Below are positions 23,089-36,414 of a stretch of 64,000 nt of DNA, piece after piece. The number at the start of each line of letters is the position of its first letter. Within the stretch, counting starts at the first letter, position 1. Origin of the DNA: Vespula vulgaris (lineage: Eukaryota; Arthropoda; Insecta; Hymenoptera; Vespidae); NCBI RefSeq assembly GCF_905475345.1, contig NC_066602.1, positions 4,610,814 to 4,674,813 on the forward strand, read 5' to 3'. A program made the position numbers and the translations under genes. Under the pieces are notes generated by a model, which saw nothing but the letters and a program-made list of their open reading frames with translations, was not told the origin of the DNA and did no database searches.

Positions 23089-26000
23089 CTGCGTATATAA
23101 TTAAAAAAAAAATAAGGGTTTATTAAATATTCAAAGGAAATTACAAAGATTTTTGAGGGGTATTATTAAAATTATACAACAGTAAATATCAAAATATTAA
23201 GAAATTTTGCAATTTTATATCGTTGAATATATGTGTCTCTCTGTGTATGTGAGTGTGTGTGTACATATACATACACACACAGACACACACACACACATAT
23301 ATATATATAAGATGTGGAAGGAAACTCTACAGAACAGCACATGTTTGAGTGCTCTAAATCCTCCGACTTGCCACAGCGACTACTTGTCGATATTGTCTTG
23401 AGTATTGAGTTTTCGCTTTCTAGAAGTTACGCCTACACGAACGATAATTGATTTATCGAGTGCATGAGATACGCACCAATGCAAACCGATTTCCTTAGAA
23501 ATATCATCAAGAACGAGAGAGAGATAGGTGTGACTATTCAATTCAATAGCATTTCAAACAAACTACACGTACGCACGCGCACGCACACACCACATCTAAA
23601 AATTTCTTATCATAAACGAAATAATAAAAAATAAAAAAATGACTTGGTTAATATAAGAGGATAATTGTTCGTAGAAATATTGAGTAAGTTCGGTCAAGTG
23701 TGATAATCAATTTCCTGTAATGAAATATGGATGCTTTGTAGCAATAATCGGTTCAATTAAACGACGGAAGACGACGAGGTCGTATTAAGAAGGAAAAGAG
23801 AGGATACGATGTCGTTCGAGATAAAATAAGAGAGAGAAAGAAATAGATGGATATATAACCTCTCTATTTTCCTCGATATTTACTTTCCTCGTGCAGGACG
23901 ATAGATAATTATCAAATCGAGCGAGAAAATGATTCTTCCGAATAAAAATCCGAAATTAACTTGGTTAAATGGATATAGAGATAGTAAGTGATAAAATTAA
24001 CATATTGGACAAAATGACGGAATCATATCAATGAAAAACGCTCGATTATATTTGGCAAAGAAAAATTTTCTAGACAAATGTTGACTCTTGTGTCGATTTT
24101 CTTCGTCTTCTTTTTCTTTTTCTCAAAAAAATAAAAAAGAAAATAAAAAATAAAAAAATAAAAAGAATAAAGCTACCTATTTCTAGCTGTCTTCGGCCGT
24201 CGTCTGTGGGGCTTATCCTGTAACGGATTGCGAGTACCACCATTTTGTTCGACCTCGCCCTTAATTGTTTCGACAGACTTCTTGCGATCTTTGTTCAGGA
24301 TACGCTTCGTCGGTTCCTCTTCCGGGCCATTCAACAAAGATCTATAACCGATAATATTCTCGTCGACGTACGTCGACGTCGACGTCGACGAAGACGATGA
24401 CGATGGCGCCACTGCCGTCGCTGCTACCACCGACGACGACGACGATGACGACGAAGAACCGTCGGTGGCAGGCTTGCGTCCAGATTTTTTTCTACTCTTC
24501 ATAAATCTGTTGTTCGCTGACCTGATTCTTCGTAGATAGGACTCCGTTCCTAATGTTTTTTCATCTTAAACAAATACGCGGAATATTTAAACATTTTATA
24601 GTAACTTCTTCTTTTTTCTTTTTTGTTTTAGTTAGCATTAAATTATAATTTGTTTTTTTTTTTTTTTTTTTTTTTTTTAATTAAAATTGAAGAATCACTA
24701 GCCTTGCAAAGACTGTAAAAAGTCCAACAATATTTAGATAAATAAAAATTAATTATCTTACTGGTGCAAAGATCATTGTCGCTAGACTCAACAAAATATT
24801 GCTTCTTCGGCAGAAAACTTTCGACGGTTGTGGGTATCATGATCATAGCTAAGCCTTCTAAAATTTGTGACGTCGATCGTGTGTCCGTCTCTATCTTTAC
24901 TGACTTTTCCGCTACCTCCAACACATCTTTGGCTAATTTTGGAAGCAATTCTTGATCGTTTGTCAACTCTGATGCTATGATCAACTTCAAAAACGGATCT
25001 TCTTCTTTTAATAGTTTCGTTTCTAAACGAAATCATAGATAGATTAATTTTTTGTTATACACAATTAAACATTTAGCTATATCATTTAATAAACGGTGAA
25101 TTCATTTTGTTAATTAGATCGAAAGAGATAGATTTTTAAAGAATCAAAGATACTAAAAGAGAGACTAAAATTGTTTCTTTGTGAACTCACCAATGGGAAC
25201 ATTTGTGGGTTCAATGGGTTTTTCAATGAAATCGGTAGTAAGCTCAGTTAATTTGCTCGAACTTGCAAGTTTTACTTGGGAATTCTCTTGAACATTCGTT
25301 GAAGGTATACTCTGACAACTACTAGTGACTTTTGCTTGTATCTTAGCCTGTTGTTTCTCGTTCACGTTGCTACCAGGTATTCCCTCGGTGGTATCCGCAG
25401 AGAGATCGAAATCATGAGCGAAGGCCATCACGTCCAGAGCTGCGGTGAGTGCGTCACCAAAGCCAGCGGTCAACGCGGAAACTTCGGTGTTACCGCCGAC
25501 GTTTGGACTGGAATGTAATCGTAATAATTCTTATGTCAATCAGTCTTCTAAAGTTGTTAACAAGTTTTATAATTTAACATTTACTTATATAACTCTTAAC
25601 TTAACTTCATTTACGTTTACAAATGCCGCAATATAAGAAGATACATTTTTCCTATATAGATTGATTCTACAATAACAACTGTAATTCAATACATAAAGAT
25701 TATATCTACATGTATTTGTGTGTGTGCGTGTGTGTGTATGTGTATGTGTGTGGAAAAAAATAGCTAGATTTATTACGCATTATTTTTTCTATGAGCAGTT
25801 TTAGAAATACACAACAGATGAAAAATTTTGAATCCTATTCCATTTTTTATTCTATTCGAAACGTAGACAGGAAGTAATTATTGATTGCGAAACGATAACA
25901 AAAAGAAAAAAAAAGATATGTTACATCTCGATGCAGACTCTTGAGTCATTTCTTGCGAAGGCCACATGCGGCAAAATTCAAACTCGCTGCGTTTCTGCGT

Positions 26001-27278
26001 TTTTCACCGATGAATCGCTCGCCGATCCCGTTTCAATGTATATGTATATATTTCTAATGTATCAGAAAGAAAAAGATAGATAGATAGAAACGTAATACGC
26101 AATAAATTGAAAGTGGTTCATGAAATATTCAATTTAACTGGTGATTTTCTTTTTCCTTTTTTTTCCTTTTCTTGCATTTCATTTGACAAAGACATCTTTT
26201 TGATAGAAAAACATTTTAGAAAATTTATTCGATAACATATATGTCAATTTTTAATTATCAATTCCAATGTAATATTTATATCTCCCTGTATAGTCTAATA
26301 TGCAACTCATAAATAAAATGTATTATCTTTTCTTTTTTACTTTTTCTTATACAAGATACAACTATATTTTTGTTATATTTATATATACAATATGTATATA
26401 TATAAATATATACGTATATATATTGTATATACATATACAATATAGAAAAAGATAAGTGTATATAGTTGATTTATTATACTACGTAACATATAATAAAGTT
26501 GAGTAATACGTCCTGGTGTCTACAAAGCGACTATATCTCATAATCAATTACATCACAATTTACATAGATTATAGCCATCACTTGCCTAGCTCGTACAGGC
26601 GTTGAAAAGGATTCCCGTCCCCACATTATCTGTCGCAGTTCCTCACCAGTCATACCTCGTTTCTTCAGTGCATTTATTGTGACTTTTCCAACGCGCTGTA
26701 AACAAAATAATCAATTAATACGACTGTATAATTTCGTTAATGATTCATATATAATATTTTTTTTATTAAACATTACTTTGTAAACTAAGCAAAATAAATC
26801 TAGCAAATGTAATAAATATGAATTAATTAATAATGATTATTGTTGTTATGTTTTCTTTTCATATTTTATTTCTGTTTTTATTTTATTTTATTTTATTTTT
26901 TTCTTTCTAATAAAAAAATATCGTAAAATTGTGAATTACATAAACTCACTTTTTATATCTATATGCATAGAGATCTGTGTATGTATATGTATATATGAGC
27001 GTGCAAATACATTTCGTTGTAATAATTAAAAAAAAAACTGATATGTATTTATTTCATTAAACTTATTAACTTCGAGATTGTTAATAAAAAAAATATTGAA
27101 AAATTTTTTATATCAGTTAACCAATCGTATATACATACAATTGGTTTGTAAAAGGATAGGAGACAATATCACATTATACGAATGCGATGCGATAAAAGCT
27201 CACAGCATGGTGTCCTTTTAATTATGCTAGTCGTGCGATTAATCGACCGATTGAGTTACGTGCAACGAGTGAGTGAGT

Positions 27279-27365
<87 letters not shown>

Positions 27366-27882
27366 TAGAGTTATATAGTATTATCGATTTCAACGATCAA
27401 CGCTTATGTGTTTGCTTGCTCGTTTTGTAACGACGAAATGTCTCATTAAATAACTAAATAAAATACTTTTATACTTTTCATCTTCATATGTTGACTTCTA
27501 TTATCTTTATATAAATTTTTTTTGTTCTGATTAGGAAAAGTTATATTATCGCATAAGATATCTGTGTTCATGTAATGAGCTTTCATTTATTTTTTATATA
27601 TTAAAATATTAATACTAATCAAATTCATCGATGAACGTTTGTTACGAAATCGATAATTAATTGAGTCGCCAAAACGTATACACGTTGTGTTTAGATGATA
27701 TATAAATTTTTCGATTAATCCTCATAAATGAGGTTATTAATGGCCATTGATAAAAATGGACATTATAAGTACGTAATTGCGTGTTCGTACAGACATAAAC
27801 GATATTAATATCTTCGGATTATTTGATATAAATTACGATATTAATAATAATTAAATTGTTATATACACGAGATATATTAGTG

Positions 27883-27939
<57 letters not shown>

Positions 27940-30900
27940 TATATACTGTGTGTGTGTATGTGTGTGTGTACATACTAAATGCGAAATTGATTAGTAATTG
28001 CATCGTTAATTTGTATTTGCATGTTCGCATAACAATTTTTGTGATTATTCCTTGTAGAATATTAATATTAATTAAATTCATCGATATAGACTAATTGTAT
28101 AATTTTTAATTATTTTCATTACTATTGTGTATATGTTTGTATATAGCAATATGTAGTTACATCGTTCGCAATTAATCCTTATATAATATTAATACTAATC
28201 AAAATTATCGATATATTCTAATTGTGTAATTTATAATTAATTCCGTTATGCTAAGTGTACACGCTTGTTTACACAGTAATATGTATTATATAATTTAATT
28301 ATAATTCAATTAATTCTTACAGGTTTTCCTTTATAGGATACTAATACTAATCAAATTCATCGACAGACTAATTGTGAAATTTATAATTAATCACATAGCT
28401 AAGCTGTATGCTGCGCATAGATGATAATATATAGTACATAGACATTTCGATTATTCCTTACAGATTAGGATACTAATATACTAATCAAATTCATCGATAT
28501 ATAAGAGATATAGACATAAGAGGCACGAGCTAATAGCGAAATCGATAATTAATTACATCATTTAGATTTGTACATACATATGCATACGTACATAATGTAC
28601 CACACCTTACGATCGTTCCTTCTCGGCTCGTACATTAATACTGATCAAATTCATTACAAGCTAACCGTGGAATGTATACACTTGGATAAATTGTAAACAA
28701 GTATGTATGTATGTTCTCTTATTTAGATAACTTAACTTCCATTACTTTTACGTTATTTTCATATATATACAAAAACAAAGTCAGACGGTAAACACGTCGA
28801 GGTACGTTTACTATGAGAAACAATTTTTAATTATTTTAAATATATACATTCATTTGTAAATTCCATAAAAATCTTCTTCATAAATTTATTAGACTCATTG
28901 CATATTATGGCAATGACGTAGATATATATATATAATGATATATTCCTATGTAATAATATATATCACATATTTCGGTTAATTCCTATACATTACGATATTA
29001 ATTCTAATAAAATTCATTACACATTATTAGTGAAATAAATCGATATGCTTGGATAGATTCTACATTCTAAACGCGACAATGTATCGACAAATGCTATAAA
29101 TGAATTATACACAGATGACCATATATACGATATAGGAATATGGAGAGCAACATTTACCATGAAACAATTTATTATTTAAAATATACGTCAATACGAGAAA
29201 AATCTGTCCAAGTTTTCTTCCTAAATTTATTACAGTCATTGTACTATGCCACGACACATACATGCTCACACGCCATATATATATATGTATATATGTATGG
29301 GTATAAGTTCAAAATCAATCGAATGGAAAACCGATAAATAAATTTGAGAGTGTACAAATCTCTCTATCGAAATTGATTGTGAATGCGTGCGTGCTGTTGG
29401 CGATAAACGAGTCTACGTGAATCGATAAATAAACAATAAATGAGATAAATAAATAACAAAAAATGATGCAACCTCACCTTCCAATTAGAGACTGCACCTT
29501 TACGTTGCTTAGCTCTCGTTTTCGATTTACTCTTGATTATTAACACACCTCTTTGTTCGCACGCTGGATTATTTGGATCGTCACCTGGACCTAACTTTAT
29601 GCTGTATTCTTGTAGATAATTGTGCGCATCTTTTTGCGATACTGCACGCTCCAACGACACTACTATTTTTGCCCACTACATAATCATAATTAATTATTAA
29701 CAACTAATATTACATTTCTTTATGATATATATTTATATTATTTATAAATATAAATAAATATATATATCTAATTTATGTATTTATATTAATGATTATATAT
29801 ATATTATACATATATATATATATATATTTATTTTCTTTTTCTTTTTATATCTTTTTATATGAGTTACATATTATTGTAATTATTTTCATTTCATTGAGAA
29901 ATATGTTCATCAGTGATTTTCCATTTAACCGATTTTTGTAAATATAAAAATAAAAAAGAAAAATAATACAAATATATTTATCTGATATTTCTTTTTCTAA
30001 TATTTTTCATTTCGTATTTAAAATCGTAATGCTTTTGTCTGTCCTCTCTAGACGCAAATTTTATTATAATTTATAATACTTTATATTTTCACTGCATTTG
30101 GTAGCGGATTTGACATTTACAATATGATTTACGCAATACTACTTTTCTCTTCTATATATTATTATTATTATTATTATTATTATCACAATGATATAATTAT
30201 TAATGGAATTGTTATTACAAATTTTGAAACGTTCCAATGTTATCCGCATTAATAAATTTAACCTTCTTAACTAATAATGAGAAAATTGTAATTACTTAAT
30301 TTTCTTTTATTTTTTATACGGGCTATTTTTTTGTTAGATTGTAAAACTGCAGAGCTAATACTACAAACATTAGTATTAAGTTTCTGTATTATAAATGTGA
30401 AAATTATACAATATCTTACTTGTTTTACCCATTCTTTTTCACTCTGTTCGATCACGTGAGCATATGTATTACCCATCATGGCTATCAACATATTGAGTAG
30501 TAATATCGGTACTAGTACCATAAATATGGCGAACACTGTTTTGCTAAGATTAGGATACGTTGTGTAACTCAAATCGGTGTACTGTGAATAATACAAAATA
30601 GAAATAAAAATCATTTGTTGAGTTAAAAAGAATATTAGAATTTTATTATTAAATAAAATGTTAAGAAAAACTTACGTTATAATCACCGAGAGTTATTTGA
30701 AGTAATGCCATCCAAGTAGAATGATAATAATGATAAAGAGATGATTTGACACCAGGAAAGCCCTTATAAAGAAAGTAAAACGATTGAGAGAATCCGAATA
30801 GAACGACAGCATAGATGATACCAAATGTAAGCATATCTCCTGTTATCATGCTATATATCATGGTGACGAATGGTCCAGTCAGTCGAATAGCTCTGTTTCA

Positions 30901-31947
30901 TTAAAAGAAAAAAAAAAAGAAAAAATAATTAACTTTATAAACAAATAATTTTTAAAACAATTTCAAATTACTATTAAACTTGATGTATAATCAATGCTAC
31001 GATAAACTTGAACAATATAAAATTATAAGAATAAATAATATTATATAATTGTCGTATTAAATTAATTTATAATCCATCTAAATATAAAATAACACCTTGA
31101 CACTATGACAACGTGTGATTTGAGAGGAAAAGAGATAGCGAGATATCCATAAAAGATTAGAAAGAGAGAGAGAAAGAGAGAGAGAAAAGAGCTTCTCGTA
31201 ACGAAGGCTTTTTACATAACTGTTCTATCTCTTTTTCCCTCACGAAGCGGAAGAAGAAGGTTACAAGGAAAATGGCCGAGGAAAGGAAGGAAAAGAAGTT
31301 GAAGAATTATTATCTTCATAGCATATATCCCTTCTTTCTGTCGTCTACTATATCCGTAAAATGACAGCGCTTATTGCGGTCTCGTTATCCTCTGGTTCAC
31401 TCTTTTCTCTCTCCCTCTCTCTCTCTTTCTCTCTCACCTTCTTTCCAGAAAGACATAAAGGTAGAATACTAAAGAGAGCGAGAGAAGGAAGGTAGAAAAA
31501 TACAGGGTGGGCCAAAAGTGTTCCTAGGCTAATTTTTTTTTAAATCTCATTTTTGTTTTAAATCGTAAAGCTACAAGCCTAAAATGTCTCGAGGATTAAC
31601 TGATTTTTAAAATGACCTTGAAACTTTTGGCCCAATCTATAATATCTTTTATTTAAAATCTTATTTATTCAAATCCAGATTTGAATTGATGACAAGAAAT
31701 TAGAAAAATTCAGTAATCAAAGACAAGTAACGAACGATCGCCATGATCCATGGTCCATACTTGAATGGACAACCAGAAATTTTTATCCGTTATCCTCTTC
31801 TTTATTACCTTCTCTCTTTCATCTTTGTTGTAACTAACTCGATCATCTCTCGTTAACGAAATCGACTTAAAACAATTACATGTTCTCTCTCTCTCTCTCT
31901 TCCTCTCTCTCTCTCTCTCTCTCTCTCTTTTCATGATACCTTTCGAC

Positions 31948-32003
<56 letters not shown>

Positions 32004-32967
32004 ACTTTTCGTCCAATTTTCTATCGAGTCTGTACCTTCCCTTGAACTTAACTCCGTCGACGTAGATTTATGAACGTCAGTAACCCCAGTGACTAGATAA
32101 GGTCACATATCGATTAGAGTTAGGAAGAAGATGAGGAGAGAGAGTCCCTCCATGTTACTGATGAACCAAACTCGATCGATACGCTGACACATCAGAACAG
32201 AACGCAGCTGCATTATCATTTATTATTTCTCAAGATTCTTAGGAAATATTAAAAATGTCAATCATTTATTAACTAAAGTATACTTGAAAATAACTACTAC
32301 ACATTAGGTATTACAAAAATTATTCTTTAATTTTACTTATCAATTAAAATTTTTTTTGCATTCGAATAATAATAATGCATGGAAACAAAATATTAAATAA
32401 AATTTAAGGAGCTCGAAATATTGAATTACAAAAAAAAGAATAATATGAATAAAAGCATTGTAAAAAATCTTCTTCTAAAAATTAAATATTAATGAAATAT
32501 TGTAATATTCATGTCCTATCTCCATCATCAGAGACTTTGAGGAAATGAATTTAGTGTGTCCAGATTGGTTCTGATGTAATGGTGACTATAGTAAGTGCAC
32601 TTATACACTCGCGTATTATGATGCACCGTATACGAAGAAGTGGGTAGAGGAAGGTAGCAGAAGCGCGCGAGGCTGCTGGCTTTTACTCATTACCAAACGT
32701 TGATGTACTTAAACGATATCGCCAGGGACAAAAGGGACGCGTTGATGGACAGTAATTATACCCGAGTGTGATACCACTTTGACACTATATCACCTAAATA
32801 AATCTAATGTGTAGTACTTACTCTCTTTCTCTCTCTCTCTCTCTCTCTTCTTCTCCCTCTCCCCCTTCTTCCTTTCTCTTTATAAAGTATATTTTAGGAA
32901 GTTAATAACTGTCAATTTTTATTTTCAATAGATCCACATTTGTTTTTTTATTACCAAACTACTCAGC

Positions 32968-33002
<35 letters not shown>

Positions 33003-33225
33003 TAACAATAACAAGAATTAAAATAACAACAATAATAATAATATAAAGTTTTATAAAAATAAATCTTGCAAATGAACGAGCTGTAATAATTGTAATGTAT
33101 AATGCATTTGTTAAAAGTTCGATTCTGCATATAACAACTCTAAGATATTCTTTTCGTTCGAGAACAGGAAGGGTAAAAAGGTTGTGTGTGTGTATAAAGA
33201 TTTATATACATATATGTGTGTATGA

Positions 33226-33273
<48 letters not shown>

Positions 33274-33626
33274 AAGAAAGAAAGAAAGAAAGAGAGGGAA
33301 GTTGCTATTAAAAATGTTTTCTTCTTATTTCCGGAGTGCATCCGGTTTGAGAACAGAACAGTAAAGACACGTGTTTTGAATTTTAATCGGTGCTTTCACA
33401 AAAATGTCAAAATGTAACATTCTCTTAGATACAAATAAACAATATAAATCTCTTAGATATGATTAAACAATAATAATCGAGTATTTTCGTCCGACAATTT
33501 TGTTTCTTCTTTTTCTATTTTTAGCCTCATTCTCAACGAGGTCAAAATTATTGAATGTAACGTCCGTTGCAAAAAAAAGTCAACGGATGAAATGAAATAA
33601 AGGGAAAAGTGATGGAATTGTTATCG

Positions 33627-33660
<34 letters not shown>

Positions 33661-36362
33661 TATTGTTACTGTTGTTATTTTTATTGTTGTTATAGTTGTT
33701 ATTGTTATTATGTTATTGTTGTTATTGTTATTATTGTTATTATGTTATTATCGTTATTATTGTTATTATTATTATTCCCCATAGACAAGAGAAAGAGCTT
33801 TTTCAGCTGCATGAAAATGATTTCAACTTTCGTGTAATAGGTTCATAATTTGGGGAATTCGATATGAAAGGATTCCGTGTTCTCTATGCACGAGCTGCCG
33901 CATAAACGTGCAACGTTATATGGTATACGTAGCTATAAAATATGTCTATATATTCCCGATCGTTCCATTAAACCGGTGTGAACATTTAACACGAGTGCAT
34001 ATGTTTTATTTCTTTGATTATAGAATCGATTATAGAATCTATCGATATATGTGTGTGTGTGTGTGTGTGTGTACGCGCACAAAATATTCAATATAAAGTT
34101 TCAAGATAACATTAAAAATCAATTACCCCTTTTCTTTTTAGGCTAATTTTTTGTTCAGATTGCAAAACAGATCGTAAAGATGCAAGCCTAAAGAGTCTCA
34201 AAGAAGAATAATCGATTTTTCGATAATCACTTAAGAGAACTTCTATAATTTTCCTGCTTAGAAATTATTGACCGTCCCTGTATAAAATTAAAAAAAGAAG
34301 ATTATTTATTCCTTTTATTAATACTAAATTTTAGAAAATGTTTATTTACATATACAACCGATGTGGAATTTTCTCTATACTTTTAGAGCATCAAAACAAA
34401 AGATCTATTGATCATTTTCGTCTTTACGGAAACAAACGTTTTCAAGATTTACGCACGCGTGTTCAAGAAGAAGGATGCTTAGTCGGAAACATTCTCGCGG
34501 AAGTGGATTTATCGGTAGGGTGACTATCAACACGATAGAGAGAGAGAGAGAAAAGAGAAGTAGTCGAAATAGATAGGTGCTACGTCTATGGCAATGCACC
34601 AATGCACTTTCACGCCTATGAATTATCCTCGCGTTTTCGAATGATCGGCGACGAAGTGGCGACGGTTATACTTAGCATTACCATATTCCTTCTTCATAGC
34701 CATCGTACCTTCGTACCTCTTAACGTCAGGACTTGGCCTCAGAGTCATTACATTGGCGTACCACCTACATAAACCTTCCTAATCTCTCCCATTTTCTAAT
34801 ATCGTCGGTATATCCTATTAAATTTGCTTATTGAAAATTTATTATATCTGTCATTATTCGTTCCTTTTTTTTTCATTCCTATCAATAATTAATGCTAATT
34901 CTTTATTTTATCATTACTTAGAAATCGTTAACTAATCACAACGATTTCTTTTTTCTTCTTTTTTCTTCGAAGAAAAAAAAAAGAATAAAGAAAGATAGGA
35001 AACGACCGAACGATAGGAAATTACCGAGAAAGAAAAGAAATATTTCGAGAGATTAATTATAGTTTCGATGGTTCGTTATCGCTGGGAACGTGACGGCACG
35101 AGGTGCAAGAACCCGACGAATATAATTTCCTCGTTGCGAGGTCAGACAAATTAATATTCGCTTCGCGATTCTTCTTTCCGTACGTGCACACGCAGCATTC
35201 GCGAATGCAAATAATAAGGTTTATTGTTCAAGATAGAAATTTTATTCCTTCTTTCCTTCCTTTTATTTCTCTAACTATTACAGAGCGAAAAATTCCTAGA
35301 TGATATTGAAAATAAATTATCCTTTCTTTAAAGCTTTTTCGAAGCTTTCCGTGGCTTGTAATTTTACAACATCTAGGAACGCTTATAGACCACCCTGTAT
35401 AACCGAAACGTCTAATTTTTCCTTTCTTTTATTTCTTCTTTATCGACGTGACGGTCGGTAAAAAAGTTTCAAGTGTTTGATAAATATTTTGTTTTTCTTT
35501 TTCCAAATTAATTTTAATCGTATCTCTCTCGAGGGAGAATACATTTTTTAACTTTTATATTATTTATTAAATTATATTATCTCGAGAGGCGAGTTATTTT
35601 AATACGAATAAATTTATTTATCATATTATAACTGGACAAGAAAGAGAAATAAAAAAAGAATTACTTTTGTCTCTTGCCGAGGTATGAATTATTTATTTAT
35701 TTATAAAATTATTAGAACGTACGTATTATTAATTTAAAGTAATTTTTTTTCAAAAATACTGGAGATAAAAAATGCAGCGTGGGCGATGGTCAGGCTTGTT
35801 GTAGTTTTACAATCTGAGAAAAAAATGGATCTAAAAAGTGTCAACAGAATAATCGATTTTTAAAATTACCTAGAAACTTTTGTAACACACCGTATAAAAA
35901 GAAAAACACAAACAAATTCATAGATGCAAAAAAGAAAGAAAATTAGAAAATTTGCAATGTAAAATGGCTACGTCAATGGCTTCCTAAGGCACTTATGAAG
36001 CAAAGGTTCGCCACGAGGCTTTCCTGGGAGGCTTTGCCTAGAAGGTTCCCCGAAGAAGCACACTGTCTCGCATCTTCGACAGTGACTTCGAGTGGCATTC
36101 CAGCTCTGCTTTAACGACACTTTGACGAACGTCTTTACCTCGTCGAGAGAACCTACTCCGAGAGAATGCAACGACGAGCTTGTGCTTCGGCCCGAACACA
36201 ACGACGACGACGACGACGACGACGATGACGGACTCGAGCCAACAAGACCAAGCGAGTGGAAGAAAGAAAAAAAAGAAAAGAAAAGAAAAAGGAAAACGAA
36301 AGAGAGAAGGAAAAAGTTTCTTCAAAAGAAACAAAAAGAAAATGAGAGAGAGAGAGACAGAC

Positions 36363-36414
<52 letters not shown>

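Larger units (their letters stand above)
26696..29477 (-). other. iav: iav intron 8, containing a decayed tandem array
   Basis: A 2.8-kb very AT-rich intron. It holds the (GA)n tract at 27283-27362, (AT)n at 27885-27928 and the tandem array described separately at 27600-29040. Confidence 0.7.

Noticed and set aside
27600..29040. CRISPR-like repeat spacing
   Set aside because: Units are long, diverged and AT-rich inside a eukaryotic intron, with no constant direct repeat or cas genes.
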